A stretch of DNA of 64,000 nt from Kordia periserrulae (GTDB lineage: Bacteria; Bacteroidota; Bacteroidia; Flavobacteriales; Flavobacteriaceae). Under the pieces are notes generated by a model. It saw only the letters and a list, made by a program, of their open reading frames with translations, was not told the origin of the DNA and ran no database searches. The stretch lies in assembly GCF_003054265.1 (NCBI RefSeq), contig NZ_QBKT01000013.1, positions 23,843-87,842 on the forward strand, written 5' to 3'. Positions 21,137-29,727 of the stretch are shown piece after piece; positions within the stretch are counted from its first letter, which is position 1; each line of letters begins with the position of its first letter. The translations under genes and the position numbers were made by a program.

Positions 21137-21165
21137 ACGCTCACTAATTAGTGGGCGTTTTTTAT
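21137..21165 (+). terminator. Terminator of the gldKLMN operon
   Basis: ACGCTCAC and GTGGGCGT (one G-T pair) form a stem around TAATTA, followed by a T-run. It lies 25 bases after the gldN stop. Confidence 0.8.
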
Positions 21166-21174
21166 TTTTGCACT

Positions 21175-22236
21175 ATGGTAGATTATATAATTGTCGGATT
21201 AGGGTTGGCTGGTATCGCTTTTTGTGAAGAACTTGAAGCCGCAGGGAAGAGTTTTATCGTGTTTGAAGACAACTCTCAGCAATCGTCAACAGTGGCTGGC
21301 GGATTGTACAATCCCGTAGTTTTAAAGCGATTTACACCGGTGTGGAATGCTGATGAGCAATTGGAAGTCGCGCTGCCTTTTTACGAAGCTTTAGAAGAAA
21401 AACTCAACGCACAATTTGATGAAAAACTCCCTGTATTACGACGCTTTGCTGCTGTTGAAGAACAAAACTTATGGTTTGAAGCCGCCGACAAACCCAAACT
21501 TACACGCTATTTAGATACCAAATTAATTCACAATACCAACGAATCAATCAACGCGCCTTTCTCACTTGGAAAAGTAAACGAAACAGGCAGAATATTTACA
21601 GAAAAACTGCTCAAGGCTTATCGTAACTATTTGACGGCGAAAAATCGTTTGCAAAACGAGCGTTTTCAATATGAAAAAATAGTATTCACCAACAATGAAG
21701 TACATTATGGAAAGCTTCAAGCAAGGCATATCGTTTTCTGTGAAGGTTTCGGTGTCAAGCAAAATCCGTACTTTTCATACTTACCATTAAACGGAACCAA
21801 AGGCGAATTACTTACTATCAAAGCACCCAATTTAAAAGTTGAGGAAGTTGTAAAATCGGCTGTTTTTATCATCCCGATAGGAAACAACACCTATCGAATT
21901 GGAGCAACCTATAATTGGACAGACAAAACCAATCTTCCCACAGAAAAAGCCAAAAAAGAATTAACAGAAAAACTCGATACACTCATCAATTGCGATTACG
22001 AAATCATAGACCAAGTTGCAGGCATACGACCAACAGTTGTGGATAGAAGACCGTTAGTAGGAATACATCCAGCACATTCACAATTGGCCGTTTTAAACGG
22101 TTTAGGAACACGCGGTGTGATGATTGCACCAACTGTAGCCAAACAACTCTACAATCACATCGAAAACAGCGCTGTATTGCCAGAAGAAGTCAATATTGAA
22201 CGTTTTAAAGATTATTTTGAGAAAAATACAGATTAA
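21175..22236 (+). CDS. FAD-dependent oxidoreductase (DAO family)
   Basis: The 353-residue protein has an N-terminal dinucleotide-binding motif (YIIVGLGLAGIAFCEEL) and the D-amino-acid-oxidase fold. Later it has HIVFCEGFG and the C-terminal FAD contact region DQVAGIRPTVVDRRPLVG with GLGTRGVMIAP. The start is set at the ATG at 21175; the frame extends 24 bases upstream to a GTG, but that lies inside the terminator stem. The substrate is not evident. Relatives include glycine oxidase and the oxidase part of MnmC, and this stand-alone form is common in flavobacteria. Its stop overlaps the convergent DUF983 gene by four bases. Confidence 0.88.
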   Translation: MVDYIIVGLGLAGIAFCEELEAAGKSFIVFEDNSQQSSTVAGGLYNPVVLKRFTPVWNADEQLEVALPFYEALEEKLNAQFDEKLPVLRRFAAVEEQNLWFEAADKPKLTRYLDTKLIHNTNESINAPFSLGKVNETGRIFTEKLLKAYRNYLTAKNRLQNERFQYEKIVFTNNEVHYGKLQARHIVFCEGFGVKQNPYFSYLPLNGTKGELLTIKAPNLKVEEVVKSAVFIIPIGNNTYRIGATYNWTDKTNLPTEKAKKELTEKLDTLINCDYEIIDQVAGIRPTVVDRRPLVGIHPAHSQLAVLNGLGTRGVMIAPTVAKQLYNHIENSAVLPEEVNIERFKDYFEKNTD

Positions 22237-22625
22237 CTCCGTTTCGGATCCTTTTCCTTATCGTAAGAAATAAACAAATTAATCCAAATATTTCGTGAAA
22301 GTCGCATAATGATTGGCATAAACCCAATCAACGTTCCCATGATGATAAAAAATGTTGTCAATAAATCTGAAATTCCAATAAAATAACGCGCAATAATAAA
22401 AGCAGCGACAGCAAAAGCAATTCCTACGCCATAACTTACATACATAGCGCCGTAAAAAAAGGAAGGTTCAATCTTATACCGTGTACCGCAATGCGAACAA
22501 GTTTCGTGCATTTTCAGCGTAGTATTCAGTTTATACGGATTTTTCACCTGATACATGCTTTCATTTTGGCATTTTGGGCAACTTCCCGTTAAAATACTAT
22601 TTAATTTCGTTCCTTTTTTTAACAT
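22233..22625 (-). CDS. DUF983 family membrane protein
   Basis: The 130-residue protein carries two CxxC zinc-ribbon-like motifs in the N-terminal half (SCPKCQNESMY and ETCSHCGTRY), then two membrane helices (about 62-82 and 88-110). This is the DUF983 layout; the family has no settled function. It is convergent with the FAD oxidoreductase, overlapping its stop by four bases. Confidence 0.88.
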   Translation of the reverse strand: MLKKGTKLNSILTGSCPKCQNESMYQVKNPYKLNTTLKMHETCSHCGTRYKIEPSFFYGAMYVSYGVGIAFAVAAFIIARYFIGISDLLTTFFIIMGTLIGFMPIIMRLSRNIWINLFISYDKEKDPKRS

Positions 22626-22706
22626 TTGTAAAATATATTTTCAGACAGTCTTACGCTGCAAAAGTAAGACATACATTTTACAAAAACGGTAACTTTTGTC
22701 ACACAC

Positions 22707-24629
22707 ATGATAAATATTCACAACATAGCTGTTGCTTTTGGCGGCGAGTATCTTTTTAAAGAAATTTCGTTTCGACTTAACGCGGGTGATAGTGTCGGAT
22801 TGATAGGGAAAAATGGCGCAGGAAAATCTACCTTGTTAAAAATTCTTGCCAAAGAAAACGAGCCAGATGAAGGAGAAATTGCCACAGATAAAGATGTTTC
22901 CATTGGTTTTTTAAAGCAGGATATTGAATTTATGCAAGGACGTACCGTTTTGGAAGAAAGTTATGAAGCTTTTGAGGAAATTCGCGAACTCGAATTGCAA
23001 ATCGATCGCATCAATCATCAACTGGCAGAACGAACCGATTACGACAGTGAATCGTACAATGAGCTCATTGTGAATTTAAGTGAATGTACTGCGCGTTATG
23101 AAATTTTAGGCGGTTACAATTACAAAGGCGATACCGAACGTGTGCTGCAAGGATTGGGTTTTAAGCGTGAAGATTTTGACAAAAAAACAGATACTTTTTC
23201 GGGCGGTTGGCGCATGCGAATTGAATTGGCAAAATTATTATTGCAACAAAACGATATTTTACTGCTAGATGAGCCGACGAACCACTTGGATATTGAATCG
23301 ATTATTTGGTTGGAGCAATTTCTAAAAAACTTTCCAGGAGTTGTTATTATCGTATCGCACGATAAAATGTTTTTGGACAATGTCACCAACAGAACAATTG
23401 AAATTTCTTTGGGAAGAATCTACGATTACAACAAACCCTATTCAAAATATTTGGTGCTGCGTGAAGAAATTCGCGAACAGCAATTGGCGACGCAAAAAAA
23501 TCAGGAAAAGCAGATTCAACACACGGAAAAACTTATTGAAAAATTTCGCGCAAAAGCTTCCAAAGCTTCTATGGCGCAATCGCTCATCAAAAAACTCGAA
23601 CGCATTGATCGCATTGAAGTCGATGAAGATGACAATGCTGTGATGTCTATTCAATTTCCTATTTCGATTCAACCTGGAAAAGTGGTGATAGAAGGTGAAA
23701 ACATCTCTAAAAATTACGGTGAAAAAAAGGTGCTTTCCAGCGTAGATTTGTTTGTGGAGCGCAGTAGTAAAATTGCGTTTGTTGGGCAAAACGGTCAGGG
23801 GAAATCTACCTTAGCGAAAATCATCGTTAATGAAATTCCGCACGACGGGCGATTGGAATTAGGTCATAACGTACAAATTGGCTATTTCGCGCAAAATCAG
23901 GCAGAATATTTAGATGGCAGCCTTACGGTAGAAGAAACCATGATTGAAGCGGCTGACGAAAAAACACGACCCAAAGTGCGTGATATGTTAGGTGCTTTTC
24001 TCTTTAGAGGTGAAGAAGTGGATAAAAAGGTAAAAGTACTTTCTGGAGGCGAACGAAATCGATTAGCGCTGTGTAAAATGCTCTTACAACCCTTCAATGT
24101 ATTGGTGATGGACGAACCGACAAACCATTTAGACATTAAATCGAAAAACGTGCTCAAAACCGCATTGCAAAACTTTGAAGGAACGCTCATTCTCGTTTCG
24201 CATGATCGTGACTTTTTACAAGGATTGACCAATAAAGTTTATGAATTTAAAGACCGAAAGTTAAAAGAATATTTAGGCGATATCAATTACTATTTGGAAG
24301 AACGACAAGTGTCTGATTTACGCGAAGTAGAAAAACGAACGGTTGTAAAGCAGGAAACAGAAGAGAAAGAAGCGCCAAAGCAATCGTACGAATCGCAAAA
24401 AAAATTAAAATCGCTCAACAACAAACTTAACAAAGTAGAACGTGCCATTTCCGATTTAGAAAAGGAAATAAAAGACATCGATATGGAATTGGCGGTAAAC
24501 TACGAGGAAACCATTGCGCAACCTGATTTCTTTGATACATATCAAGGAAAAAAGAAGGAATTAGAAGTGTTGATGCAAGATTGGGAAGTCATACAAGAAG
24601 AAATGGAAGCTTTGGAAGCTGAATTATAA
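22707..24629 (+). CDS. ABC-F family ATPase (ribosome-associated)
   Basis: This 640-residue protein has two ATP-binding cassettes and no membrane domain. Cassette 1 has Walker A GKNGAGKST and signature FSGGWRMR, with DEPTNHLD. Cassette 2 has Walker A GQNGQGKST and signature LSGGERNR, with DEPTNHLD. Between them is the basic linker, about residues 240-320, that enters the ribosome in this family. The C-terminal extension (about 540-640) is a coiled coil like that of Uup. ABC-F proteins act on stalled or antibiotic-bound ribosomes; the coiled-coil end makes Uup/ABCF3-like the best label. Confidence 0.95.
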   Translation: MINIHNIAVAFGGEYLFKEISFRLNAGDSVGLIGKNGAGKSTLLKILAKENEPDEGEIATDKDVSIGFLKQDIEFMQGRTVLEESYEAFEEIRELELQIDRINHQLAERTDYDSESYNELIVNLSECTARYEILGGYNYKGDTERVLQGLGFKREDFDKKTDTFSGGWRMRIELAKLLLQQNDILLLDEPTNHLDIESIIWLEQFLKNFPGVVIIVSHDKMFLDNVTNRTIEISLGRIYDYNKPYSKYLVLREEIREQQLATQKNQEKQIQHTEKLIEKFRAKASKASMAQSLIKKLERIDRIEVDEDDNAVMSIQFPISIQPGKVVIEGENISKNYGEKKVLSSVDLFVERSSKIAFVGQNGQGKSTLAKIIVNEIPHDGRLELGHNVQIGYFAQNQAEYLDGSLTVEETMIEAADEKTRPKVRDMLGAFLFRGEEVDKKVKVLSGGERNRLALCKMLLQPFNVLVMDEPTNHLDIKSKNVLKTALQNFEGTLILVSHDRDFLQGLTNKVYEFKDRKLKEYLGDINYYLEERQVSDLREVEKRTVVKQETEEKEAPKQSYESQKKLKSLNNKLNKVERAISDLEKEIKDIDMELAVNYEETIAQPDFFDTYQGKKKELEVLMQDWEVIQEEMEALEAEL

Positions 24630-24647
24630 AAGTCGTATTTTTGCAGG

Positions 24648-24830
24648 ATGAACGAACATTTTTTTCAATGTCCTTACTGTTGGGAGGAAATCTCCATGTT
24701 GATTGACACGTCGGTACGTGAGCAAAAATATATTGAAGACTGTGAAGTTTGTTGCAATCCGATAGAAATTTACGCACAAACAGAAGATGGTGAAATCACA
24801 GTTTTTGACGCAAAAAACATTGAGCAATAA
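24648..24830 (+). CDS. CPXCG-motif cysteine-rich small protein
   Basis: The 60-residue protein has two cysteine pairs, FQCPYCWEE at residues 7-13 and DCEVCCNPIEI near 31-37, forming a predicted zinc ribbon, followed by an acidic tail. It matches the small CPXCG cysteine-rich family of bacteria, which has no known function. It begins 18 bases after the ABC-F stop, so the two are probably cotranscribed. Confidence 0.85.
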   Translation: MNEHFFQCPYCWEEISMLIDTSVREQKYIEDCEVCCNPIEIYAQTEDGEITVFDAKNIEQ

Positions 24831-24847
24831 AAAAGTTTAAAATTTCA

Positions 24848-24877
24848 TTGCTAGAATAAAAAATGATTGTATATTTG
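24848..24877 (+). promoter_or_regulatory. Promoter of tRNA-fMet (TTG-N19-TAnnTTTG)
   Basis: TTG at 24848-24850, a 19-base spacer and TATATTTG at 24870-24877 match the Bacteroidota primary promoter exactly. The tRNA begins 11 bases later. Confidence 0.85.
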
Positions 24878-24888
24878 CAGTCCAATAT

Positions 24889-24964
<76 letters not shown>

Positions 24965-24973
24965 GAGTTGACA

Positions 24974-25002
24974 AGGCTTCACAGAAATGTGAGGCCTTTT
25001 TT
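24974..25002 (+). terminator. Terminator after tRNA-fMet
   Basis: AGGCTTCACA and TGTGAGGCCT form a 10-bp stem (one T-G pair) around GAAA, followed by a T-run. It lies inside the island, so the tRNA now uses an island-supplied terminator. Confidence 0.8.
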
Positions 25003-25008
25003 GTTTTA

Positions 25009-25031
25009 ATGGGTAAAACATAGGTAAAACA
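25009..25031 (+). repeat. Left arm-type repeat (pairs with 54361-54383)
   Basis: ATGGGTAAAACATAGGT followed by AAAACA matches the right-end copy at 22 of 23 positions in the same orientation. Its place 45 bases inside attL suggests an integrase arm-binding site. Confidence 0.55.
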
Positions 25032-25104
25032 AATGGTTGAATAACTTGTGTCGAAATGATGTAATATGCAACCTGTATAAAAACCTGAAATCAAAATAAA
25101 CCAT

Positions 25105-25119
25105 ATTGAATCATATAAA
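25105..25119 (+). repeat. Left copy of terminal inverted arm repeat
   Basis: ATTGAATCATATAAA occurs in inverted orientation at 54403-54417. Both copies lie within 200 bases of the att sites. Confidence 0.45.
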
Positions 25120-25201
25120 TATTAAGCGAAGCAGAGATAAGTTCTTCCTTGAAAGTACTCTTTGTTTTTCAGGATAATATCACGGTAAACAAAAATGAAA
25201 T

Positions 25202-25618
25202 TTATTTGTTTAATATCAAATTGTGAGTGATAACCAATTCTCCATTGTCTATTGCAAAATAAACATAATCAGCCATATCAAGATCTTCTAGGATATCCTG
25301 TATTGTATTTACAGCATACTCTTCAAATAAATAGGATGCCAAATTGACAATAATATTTCCATTTTTCGTAATATTATTGAAAGCAAACGATATTCCTAAT
25401 GGCACTAAAAAATCACTACAAAATTTAATGATATCACTTTTTGTGGAATTCCTAGGCAGAAGTTTCATGTTTAAAATAGTATCATCATAATGAAGTGAGA
25501 AGAATCGGATATATCCTTTTTCATCTATGAATGCCTGATTACGGTATATTATAATCTCTTTAGTAACACCATGACTTAATGTTACGTTCGCTTTTATATT
25601 ATTTTCATTATATGGCAT
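25202..25618 (-). CDS. Hypothetical protein
   Basis: The product has 138 residues, with no signal peptide or membrane helix, and is predicted mixed alpha/beta (KANVTLSHGVTKEIIIYRNQAFIDEKGYIRF split by turns, then VNTIQDILEDLDMADYVYFAID). I do not recognise the family. It is the first gene inside the left end of the island, facing the tRNA, with its own ATG and AT-rich upstream region. It could serve element maintenance or be cargo; nothing in the sequence decides. Confidence 0.6.
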   Translation of the reverse strand: MPYNENNIKANVTLSHGVTKEIIIYRNQAFIDEKGYIRFFSLHYDDTILNMKLLPRNSTKSDIIKFCSDFLVPLGISFAFNNITKNGNIIVNLASYLFEEYAVNTIQDILEDLDMADYVYFAIDNGELVITHNLILNK

Positions 25619-25711
25619 AGGGCGCGTTTTATGTTAATAAGTAAAATATAAGCAATTACTTACTTTTAAGTTGTGCAAAATTTTATATTTTTATAATCAA
25701 AAATATATTGA

Positions 25712-26188
25712 TTAATTTGAAGAGGGATAAAAATTATCGCTACCAGTAAGTATGTGATCCCAGTCATAGTTAGTGTTAGGCCTTACTAAATTCCATAAAG
25801 TTTTAATTACGGGGTCTCCATTCTCATTTTTTTGACATTTACCAGTCCAGCTAGTAATACTTCCTATACTCCCCCACCTAACAGTAAAGGAAATAACTTT
25901 AGCATTATTTGTTTTACACGTTTTGCATAAGTCTTCTGAGTCTACAATTGCATCATTAACCCATCCTATTAGTGGATAACTAGAAGAACCTCCTCCTGAA
26001 GGAGACGTGTAAGTTCCTGTTATTTTACCTGTGGCTGTATCTAATGTATCAATAGCCAAGGTAGAACCACTATCATTTTTCCAAGCCCCTATTGGGTTTT
26101 CACAGGTTGGTTTTGTATTAGTTTCTTGGCCCCAAGCAGAAATAGAAAACAATAATATTAGAACTGAGAGATTTAAAATTTTTTTCAT
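25712..26188 (-). CDS. Secreted avidin-family (biotin-binding) protein
   Basis: The 158-residue protein has a signal peptide (LILLFSISAWGQ) and one avidin/streptavidin-like beta barrel. The family landmarks are in order: GAWKNDSGSTLAI (streptavidin GTWYNQLGST), GKITGTYTSPSGGG (GALTGTYES), YPLIGWVND, VRWGSIGSITSWTGKC (the biotin-lining Ser/Thr/Trp segment), TLWNLV (QWLLT), and a closing WDHILTGSDNF (WKSTLVGHDTF, with the biotin-contacting Trp and Asp). Four further cysteines suggest disulfides. It would bind biotin outside the cell. It stands alone in the island cargo; most flavobacteria lack such a gene, so transfer is likely. Confidence 0.85.
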   Translation of the reverse strand: MKKILNLSVLILLFSISAWGQETNTKPTCENPIGAWKNDSGSTLAIDTLDTATGKITGTYTSPSGGGSSSYPLIGWVNDAIVDSEDLCKTCKTNNAKVISFTVRWGSIGSITSWTGKCQKNENGDPVIKTLWNLVRPNTNYDWDHILTGSDNFYPSSN

Positions 26189-26368
26189 GATTAAGAATTT
26201 TAGATTAGTTGAGTATACATATTTTATTTTCCTTTAAATCTAAATTTTTCGTTTATCATTTCCTTACGGTTTTCCTCAATCACGTAATATTTTTTCAATT
26301 ATTTAAATTAGAGCATAGAAAAAGCAGACCAACTAAAGCCTGCTCTAATCTTTTAAAAACAAAACGTT

Positions 26369-26836
26369 TTACAATAAACTCTCATCCGCAAAGCTAAAAT
26401 AACTATCTTCTGTAATGATAAGATGATCGAGGAGTTTGATATCTAGCATTTCACCAGCATTTTGTATTTTTTTCGTTATGGCTTTATCTGCACTAGATGG
26501 TTTTAATGTTCCGGAAGGGTGATTATGCACCAAAATCATGGCGACTGAATTTGAAAGCAATGCGGCTTGTAACACTACGCGGATATCAACTAGCGTGCCG
26601 GTGATGCTGCCGATACTGATTAGATAGTAACCAGTGATTTTATTTGAGTTGTTGAGATAGAGTGCGTACATGTGTTCTCTGTGATTGATTTGATCGAGCG
26701 GGAAGAATTTACGAACGCATTCATTGACATGTCTTGAGCTTGATATTTTTTCGAGTTCAATATTTTTTTGTTTGATGTAATTGAGCTGAATTTCTCCGAT
26801 TAAGTTTTTTGAATTTGTGATTATCATATCTGCCAA
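26369..26836 (-). CDS. RadC-like JAB-domain protein
   Basis: The 155-residue protein has the JAMM/MPN core of the RadC family: VAMILVHNHPSGTLKPSSADKAITKKI with the HxH, Ser and Asp metal ligands. It lacks the helix-hairpin-helix domain of chromosomal RadC, as is usual for the short versions found on mobile elements of Bacteroidota, where they are often used as markers of integrated elements. Its biochemical function is unsettled. A long hairpin lies directly upstream (26870-26941). Confidence 0.85.
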   Translation of the reverse strand: MADMIITNSKNLIGEIQLNYIKQKNIELEKISSSRHVNECVRKFFPLDQINHREHMYALYLNNSNKITGYYLISIGSITGTLVDIRVVLQAALLSNSVAMILVHNHPSGTLKPSSADKAITKKIQNAGEMLDIKLLDHLIITEDSYFSFADESLL

Positions 26837-26869
26837 ATTTTAGTGAACAATTATTTGGCGAAAACAAGC

Positions 26870-26941
26870 AATCTTGAACAGCGTACATAACACAAGGAAA
26901 AGTTTCACTACATGAAACCCTTGTGGTTTTACGCCAAGATT
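26870..26941. repeat. Long nested hairpin between radC-like and lipoprotein genes
   Basis: Nested arms pair in order: AATCTTG with CAAGATT, CGTA with TACG, CACAAGG with CCTTGTG, GTTTCA with TGAAAC, around a 5-base apex. GCCAAAT/ATTTGGC pairs also lie to its left. It holds no open frame. It may be an RNA structure, a recombination site or an operator. Confidence 0.5.
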
Positions 26942-27019
26942 AGCTTTGACAAAGAATTGTTAAGCGAATTTGGCTACTTGAAGAATAAGCTAGAAATAAT
27001 TAATGATTGTAGCATATAA

Positions 27020-27544
27020 TCAATGAACTTTTGTGAGAATAATGTCGGTAGGGATATTAAAGGTTCTATCATCTGTTTCTAATCGCAAATCTTTTTTTTC
27101 TTTTATTTTCCAAGTTGCTGTAGGGCTGCATCCTATACAGTTTCCTGTGTTGATAATTTCCATTGTCAATGAGCCAGAGATGTGAGTATAATTAGGGTTA
27201 TTAATTGTGTTATCATCAATTCCAGCTTTTAAAAGAGTTCCGTTACTACTTCCATAAATTACAGAGCCGTATGTTAATCCATGCCCTATATCTTTGTTTG
27301 ATTTGTAAATAACAGTAGGGATTCCATTAGAGTTTGTTTGTAACAATGAATAATGTCCACCTATATCCCCATCCTCATCTAAAAAAAGTTGAATGCGAAA
27401 TATTTGATTGCCATTTTCCCACTCCCATGTACCAACAAAGGGTGTGTTAATATTTTGACTCACAGTTTTAGTTTGTGCTTTAACGTTTGTAGAAGCACCG
27501 CAAGAAATTAATAAAAATATGATTGTGGTTATAAAAAGTCTCAT
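27020..27544 (-). CDS. Putative small lipoprotein (DUF6705-like layout)
   Basis: The 174-residue protein has a signal peptide and lipobox FLLISC (Cys near 15). A beta-rich domain opens with FVGTWEWENGNQIFRIQLFL, resembling lipocalin-like small proteins of flavobacteria; it may belong to DUF6705, but this is recalled by layout only. The start is taken at the ATG at 27544; the frame opens seven codons further upstream at a TTG. It follows the 502-residue lipoprotein gene at 11 bases, so they are probably one transcript. Confidence 0.65.
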   Translation of the reverse strand: MRLFITTIIFLLISCGASTNVKAQTKTVSQNINTPFVGTWEWENGNQIFRIQLFLDEDGDIGGHYSLLQTNSNGIPTVIYKSNKDIGHGLTYGSVIYGSSNGTLLKAGIDDNTINNPNYTHISGSLTMEIINTGNCIGCSPTATWKIKEKKDLRLETDDRTFNIPTDIILTKVH

Positions 27545-27555
27545 AATGAATAGTT

Positions 27556-29064
27556 TTAGATGCAAGGCGTTTCTTTTATTAAGTTTGGTGATGTGTTTTC
27601 AAAAGATACCTGTGTGAAATTTTGAAATGAACTGTCAGATTTAAACAAATTAATACCCATGTCAGCCTCACTCAGCATTAGTAAAAAAGAGGCAAGTACA
27701 GCTTCATTGTTTGTATTGTTAATTGTAATTTGAGTAGTGTTTCCTTCGAAATATTTTTTATAAAGTTTGTTGTATTTATCTTTTGCAGCAAGCCATTTTT
27801 GTGCCAAAACAAAGTCTGATGGAATGGATGGTGTTAATTTATAATAGAAAAAATCTACGAATTTACTCATGTCATTAATTGTTAAAGCATAATGTGTGCC
27901 TTTTCCTGTTGCTAAAAAAGCAACAAAATTATTATTTATATTATTGTTTTGCGATAGTCTTGCAAATGATTCTATATCTTCCATAGTAAATATAGAGTAA
28001 GTGTCTTGCCCTGTTGTAGTCGCTGTTTCGTAATGCGTATGGATGAATGCCATTATAATTACGTTAGCTGGAATGTTTGGTATTTTTATCTTTGGGTCAT
28101 TTGCCGTTCCCTGTACAGCACCTAATTCATTCATATTCGCAACTTTAAACAATGCTTTTTCATATGCTTCATCTAAATCATTATTTAAATTATTGGCAGC
28201 AACTCTAAAATTTTCATTTTCAGTGATAAAAGTTTTTATTTTATTGCATTCTGCTTCAATATTCAGATCACCAATAGGAATAGTTTCTACGGGCTCTTCA
28301 TCATCTGGCATACTGTCTGGATCATCACCTCCGCTTCCGCCAGCATTGTTATAGTCATTCCCATCTGAAGCAGTTCCGCTGCCAGTACAACTCCATATAT
28401 TGACAGTTTCCCAACCGCATTCTTGTGACGCACGTGAGCAACTAAAAACTGTAATCATACACGGGCAGCTATTATCGCCCCATTCATGATGCTCATTACC
28501 ACTACATGTTATATAGGAGCAAGTGTAAACCTCTTGCGTGTCGATAAGTTGAGGTGCGCCGTCCAGACAGGGACTAGTTCCACCGATTCCACTTTTATTT
28601 TGTAAAATTACATTTCCACCCAGTTGATTCATAGTCGCCTGTGTATAATCAAGTACTATACCATCATTATTGTCGATAATCGGGTACTTGATTAAATATT
28701 GATATTCCGTACCATCATCATAAATAAGGAGCATGTAATTTACTAAATTTACATTTGATTCTGGGTGCTGAGCTAATAGGGTATATTGAGTGTAATAATT
28801 TTTTTCAATTATTTGGATGTTTTCTAAATCAAGCGTAAAGCTTTGTGTTTCCTGAGTTTTAGATAAATCTTCTTCAATAGCGAGTTTTTGAAGTTTTTTG
28901 AAAACATAACTATTGGATGCTCGCAAATGTTCTCCATTAGACATTTTAATAATAAACTCGGGTTTATTTGGAATTTGCGTAGTTTGGTCATCTATCTCTT
29001 GGCATCTAGGCATCAAGAAAATTGTGATAATCGTGATAAAAAAAGTTCTAAAAATGTGTTTCAT
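27556..29064 (-). CDS. Lipoprotein with Cys-rich middle and possible JAB-like domain
   Basis: This 502-residue protein has an N-terminal signal with a poorly formed lipobox (FLMPRC, Cys near 21). A middle part has many cysteines (about 165-230: PCLDGAPQ, YTCSYITCSG, SCPCMITVFSCS, ECGWET), probably disulfide-linked. An Asp/Gly linker follows, then a domain with VIIMAFIHTHYE and later YSIFTMEDIESFARL, which recalls the HxH...S...D order of JAMM metalloproteases. The spacing is not canonical, so this is only a suggestion. It precedes and is probably cotranscribed with the small lipoprotein. Confidence 0.65.
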   Translation of the reverse strand: MKHIFRTFFITIITIFLMPRCQEIDDQTTQIPNKPEFIIKMSNGEHLRASNSYVFKKLQKLAIEEDLSKTQETQSFTLDLENIQIIEKNYYTQYTLLAQHPESNVNLVNYMLLIYDDGTEYQYLIKYPIIDNNDGIVLDYTQATMNQLGGNVILQNKSGIGGTSPCLDGAPQLIDTQEVYTCSYITCSGNEHHEWGDNSCPCMITVFSCSRASQECGWETVNIWSCTGSGTASDGNDYNNAGGSGGDDPDSMPDDEEPVETIPIGDLNIEAECNKIKTFITENENFRVAANNLNNDLDEAYEKALFKVANMNELGAVQGTANDPKIKIPNIPANVIIMAFIHTHYETATTTGQDTYSIFTMEDIESFARLSQNNNINNNFVAFLATGKGTHYALTINDMSKFVDFFYYKLTPSIPSDFVLAQKWLAAKDKYNKLYKKYFEGNTTQITINNTNNEAVLASFLLMLSEADMGINLFKSDSSFQNFTQVSFENTSPNLIKETPCI

Positions 29065-29261
29065 AAATTACGTATTGTTTGCAAAACAGTCCGCTTGGGG
29101 GAGCCACATCTTTTTCTATCTTTAATAAAGATATCTAATTTCTTACAAAAAAATGGTGTTTCACTGACATTTTTTTATGTCTGCAATATATATAACTCTT
29201 TTCGGCAATAATTACGGGATTCCACAATTAGGTGAATTTTTTCAATTTTTTTTAAACAAAG

Positions 29262-29286
29262 AAAGCCACTCAATTGAGTGGCTTTT
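29262..29286 (-). terminator. Bidirectional terminator after 29311-29727
   Basis: AAAGCCACTC and GAGTGGCTTT form a perfect stem around AATT, with A and T runs on the two sides. It lies 25 bases past the stop of the minus-strand gene. Confidence 0.8.
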
Positions 29287-29310
29287 TAGTGTAAAAAGCT
29301 TTTGAGAATT

Positions 29311-29727
29311 TTAGAGCTCAAACTCCATAAGCTGCTTTTCCAGTTCTTCTTTTTTGTTTTCAAGCGTGGTTTGTAATTGTGTTGCGACAAGCGTAATCAA
29401 ATTACTATTGGTGGTTTTAAACTCCATGCCCGATGCGTCTTTGAGGTAAAAAGAACAGCTATCACTGCTGTTGTAATTAAAGCGTGAAAGGCTCAAAAGC
29501 GTTTCCACCAAACGTTCTCTTTTTGCACTGATGCCTTTAAGCTTTTCCAATCGCTGAATGCGTTCCAAAAGATTGACAGGCTGTTTTGCAGAATCGGGAT
29601 TTTGCTTTTGCGGCGTTTCCTTAGCTGGTTTTACTGCCTCTTGTGCCAGTTTTTTTGTAACGGCTGTTTTGGCTGTTGTCGTTTCTTTTTTCGCGCTTCC
29701 ATTTTGTTTTACTGTTGCTGTTTCCAT
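29311..29727 (-). CDS. Conserved-type hypothetical protein with Lys/Ala-rich N-terminus and coiled-coil C-terminus
   Basis: The product has 138 residues: a basic Thr/Lys/Ala-rich disordered half (residues 1-50), then helices RIQRLEKLKGISAKRERLVETLL and QLQTTLENKKEELEKQLMEFEL likely to form coiled coils. I recognise this kind of protein from integrated elements of Bacteroidota but no function is established. The DNA between it and the next gene lacks a convincing frame. Confidence 0.65.
   Translation of the reverse strand: METATVKQNGSAKKETTTAKTAVTKKLAQEAVKPAKETPQKQNPDSAKQPVNLLERIQRLEKLKGISAKRERLVETLLSLSRFNYNSSDSCSFYLKDASGMEFKTTNSNLITLVATQLQTTLENKKEELEKQLMEFEL

Noticed and set aside
21151..21174. 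Upstream GTG start for the FAD oxidoreductase
   Set aside because: It lies in the stem of the gldN terminator; the ATG at 21175 gives the normal dinucleotide-binding start.
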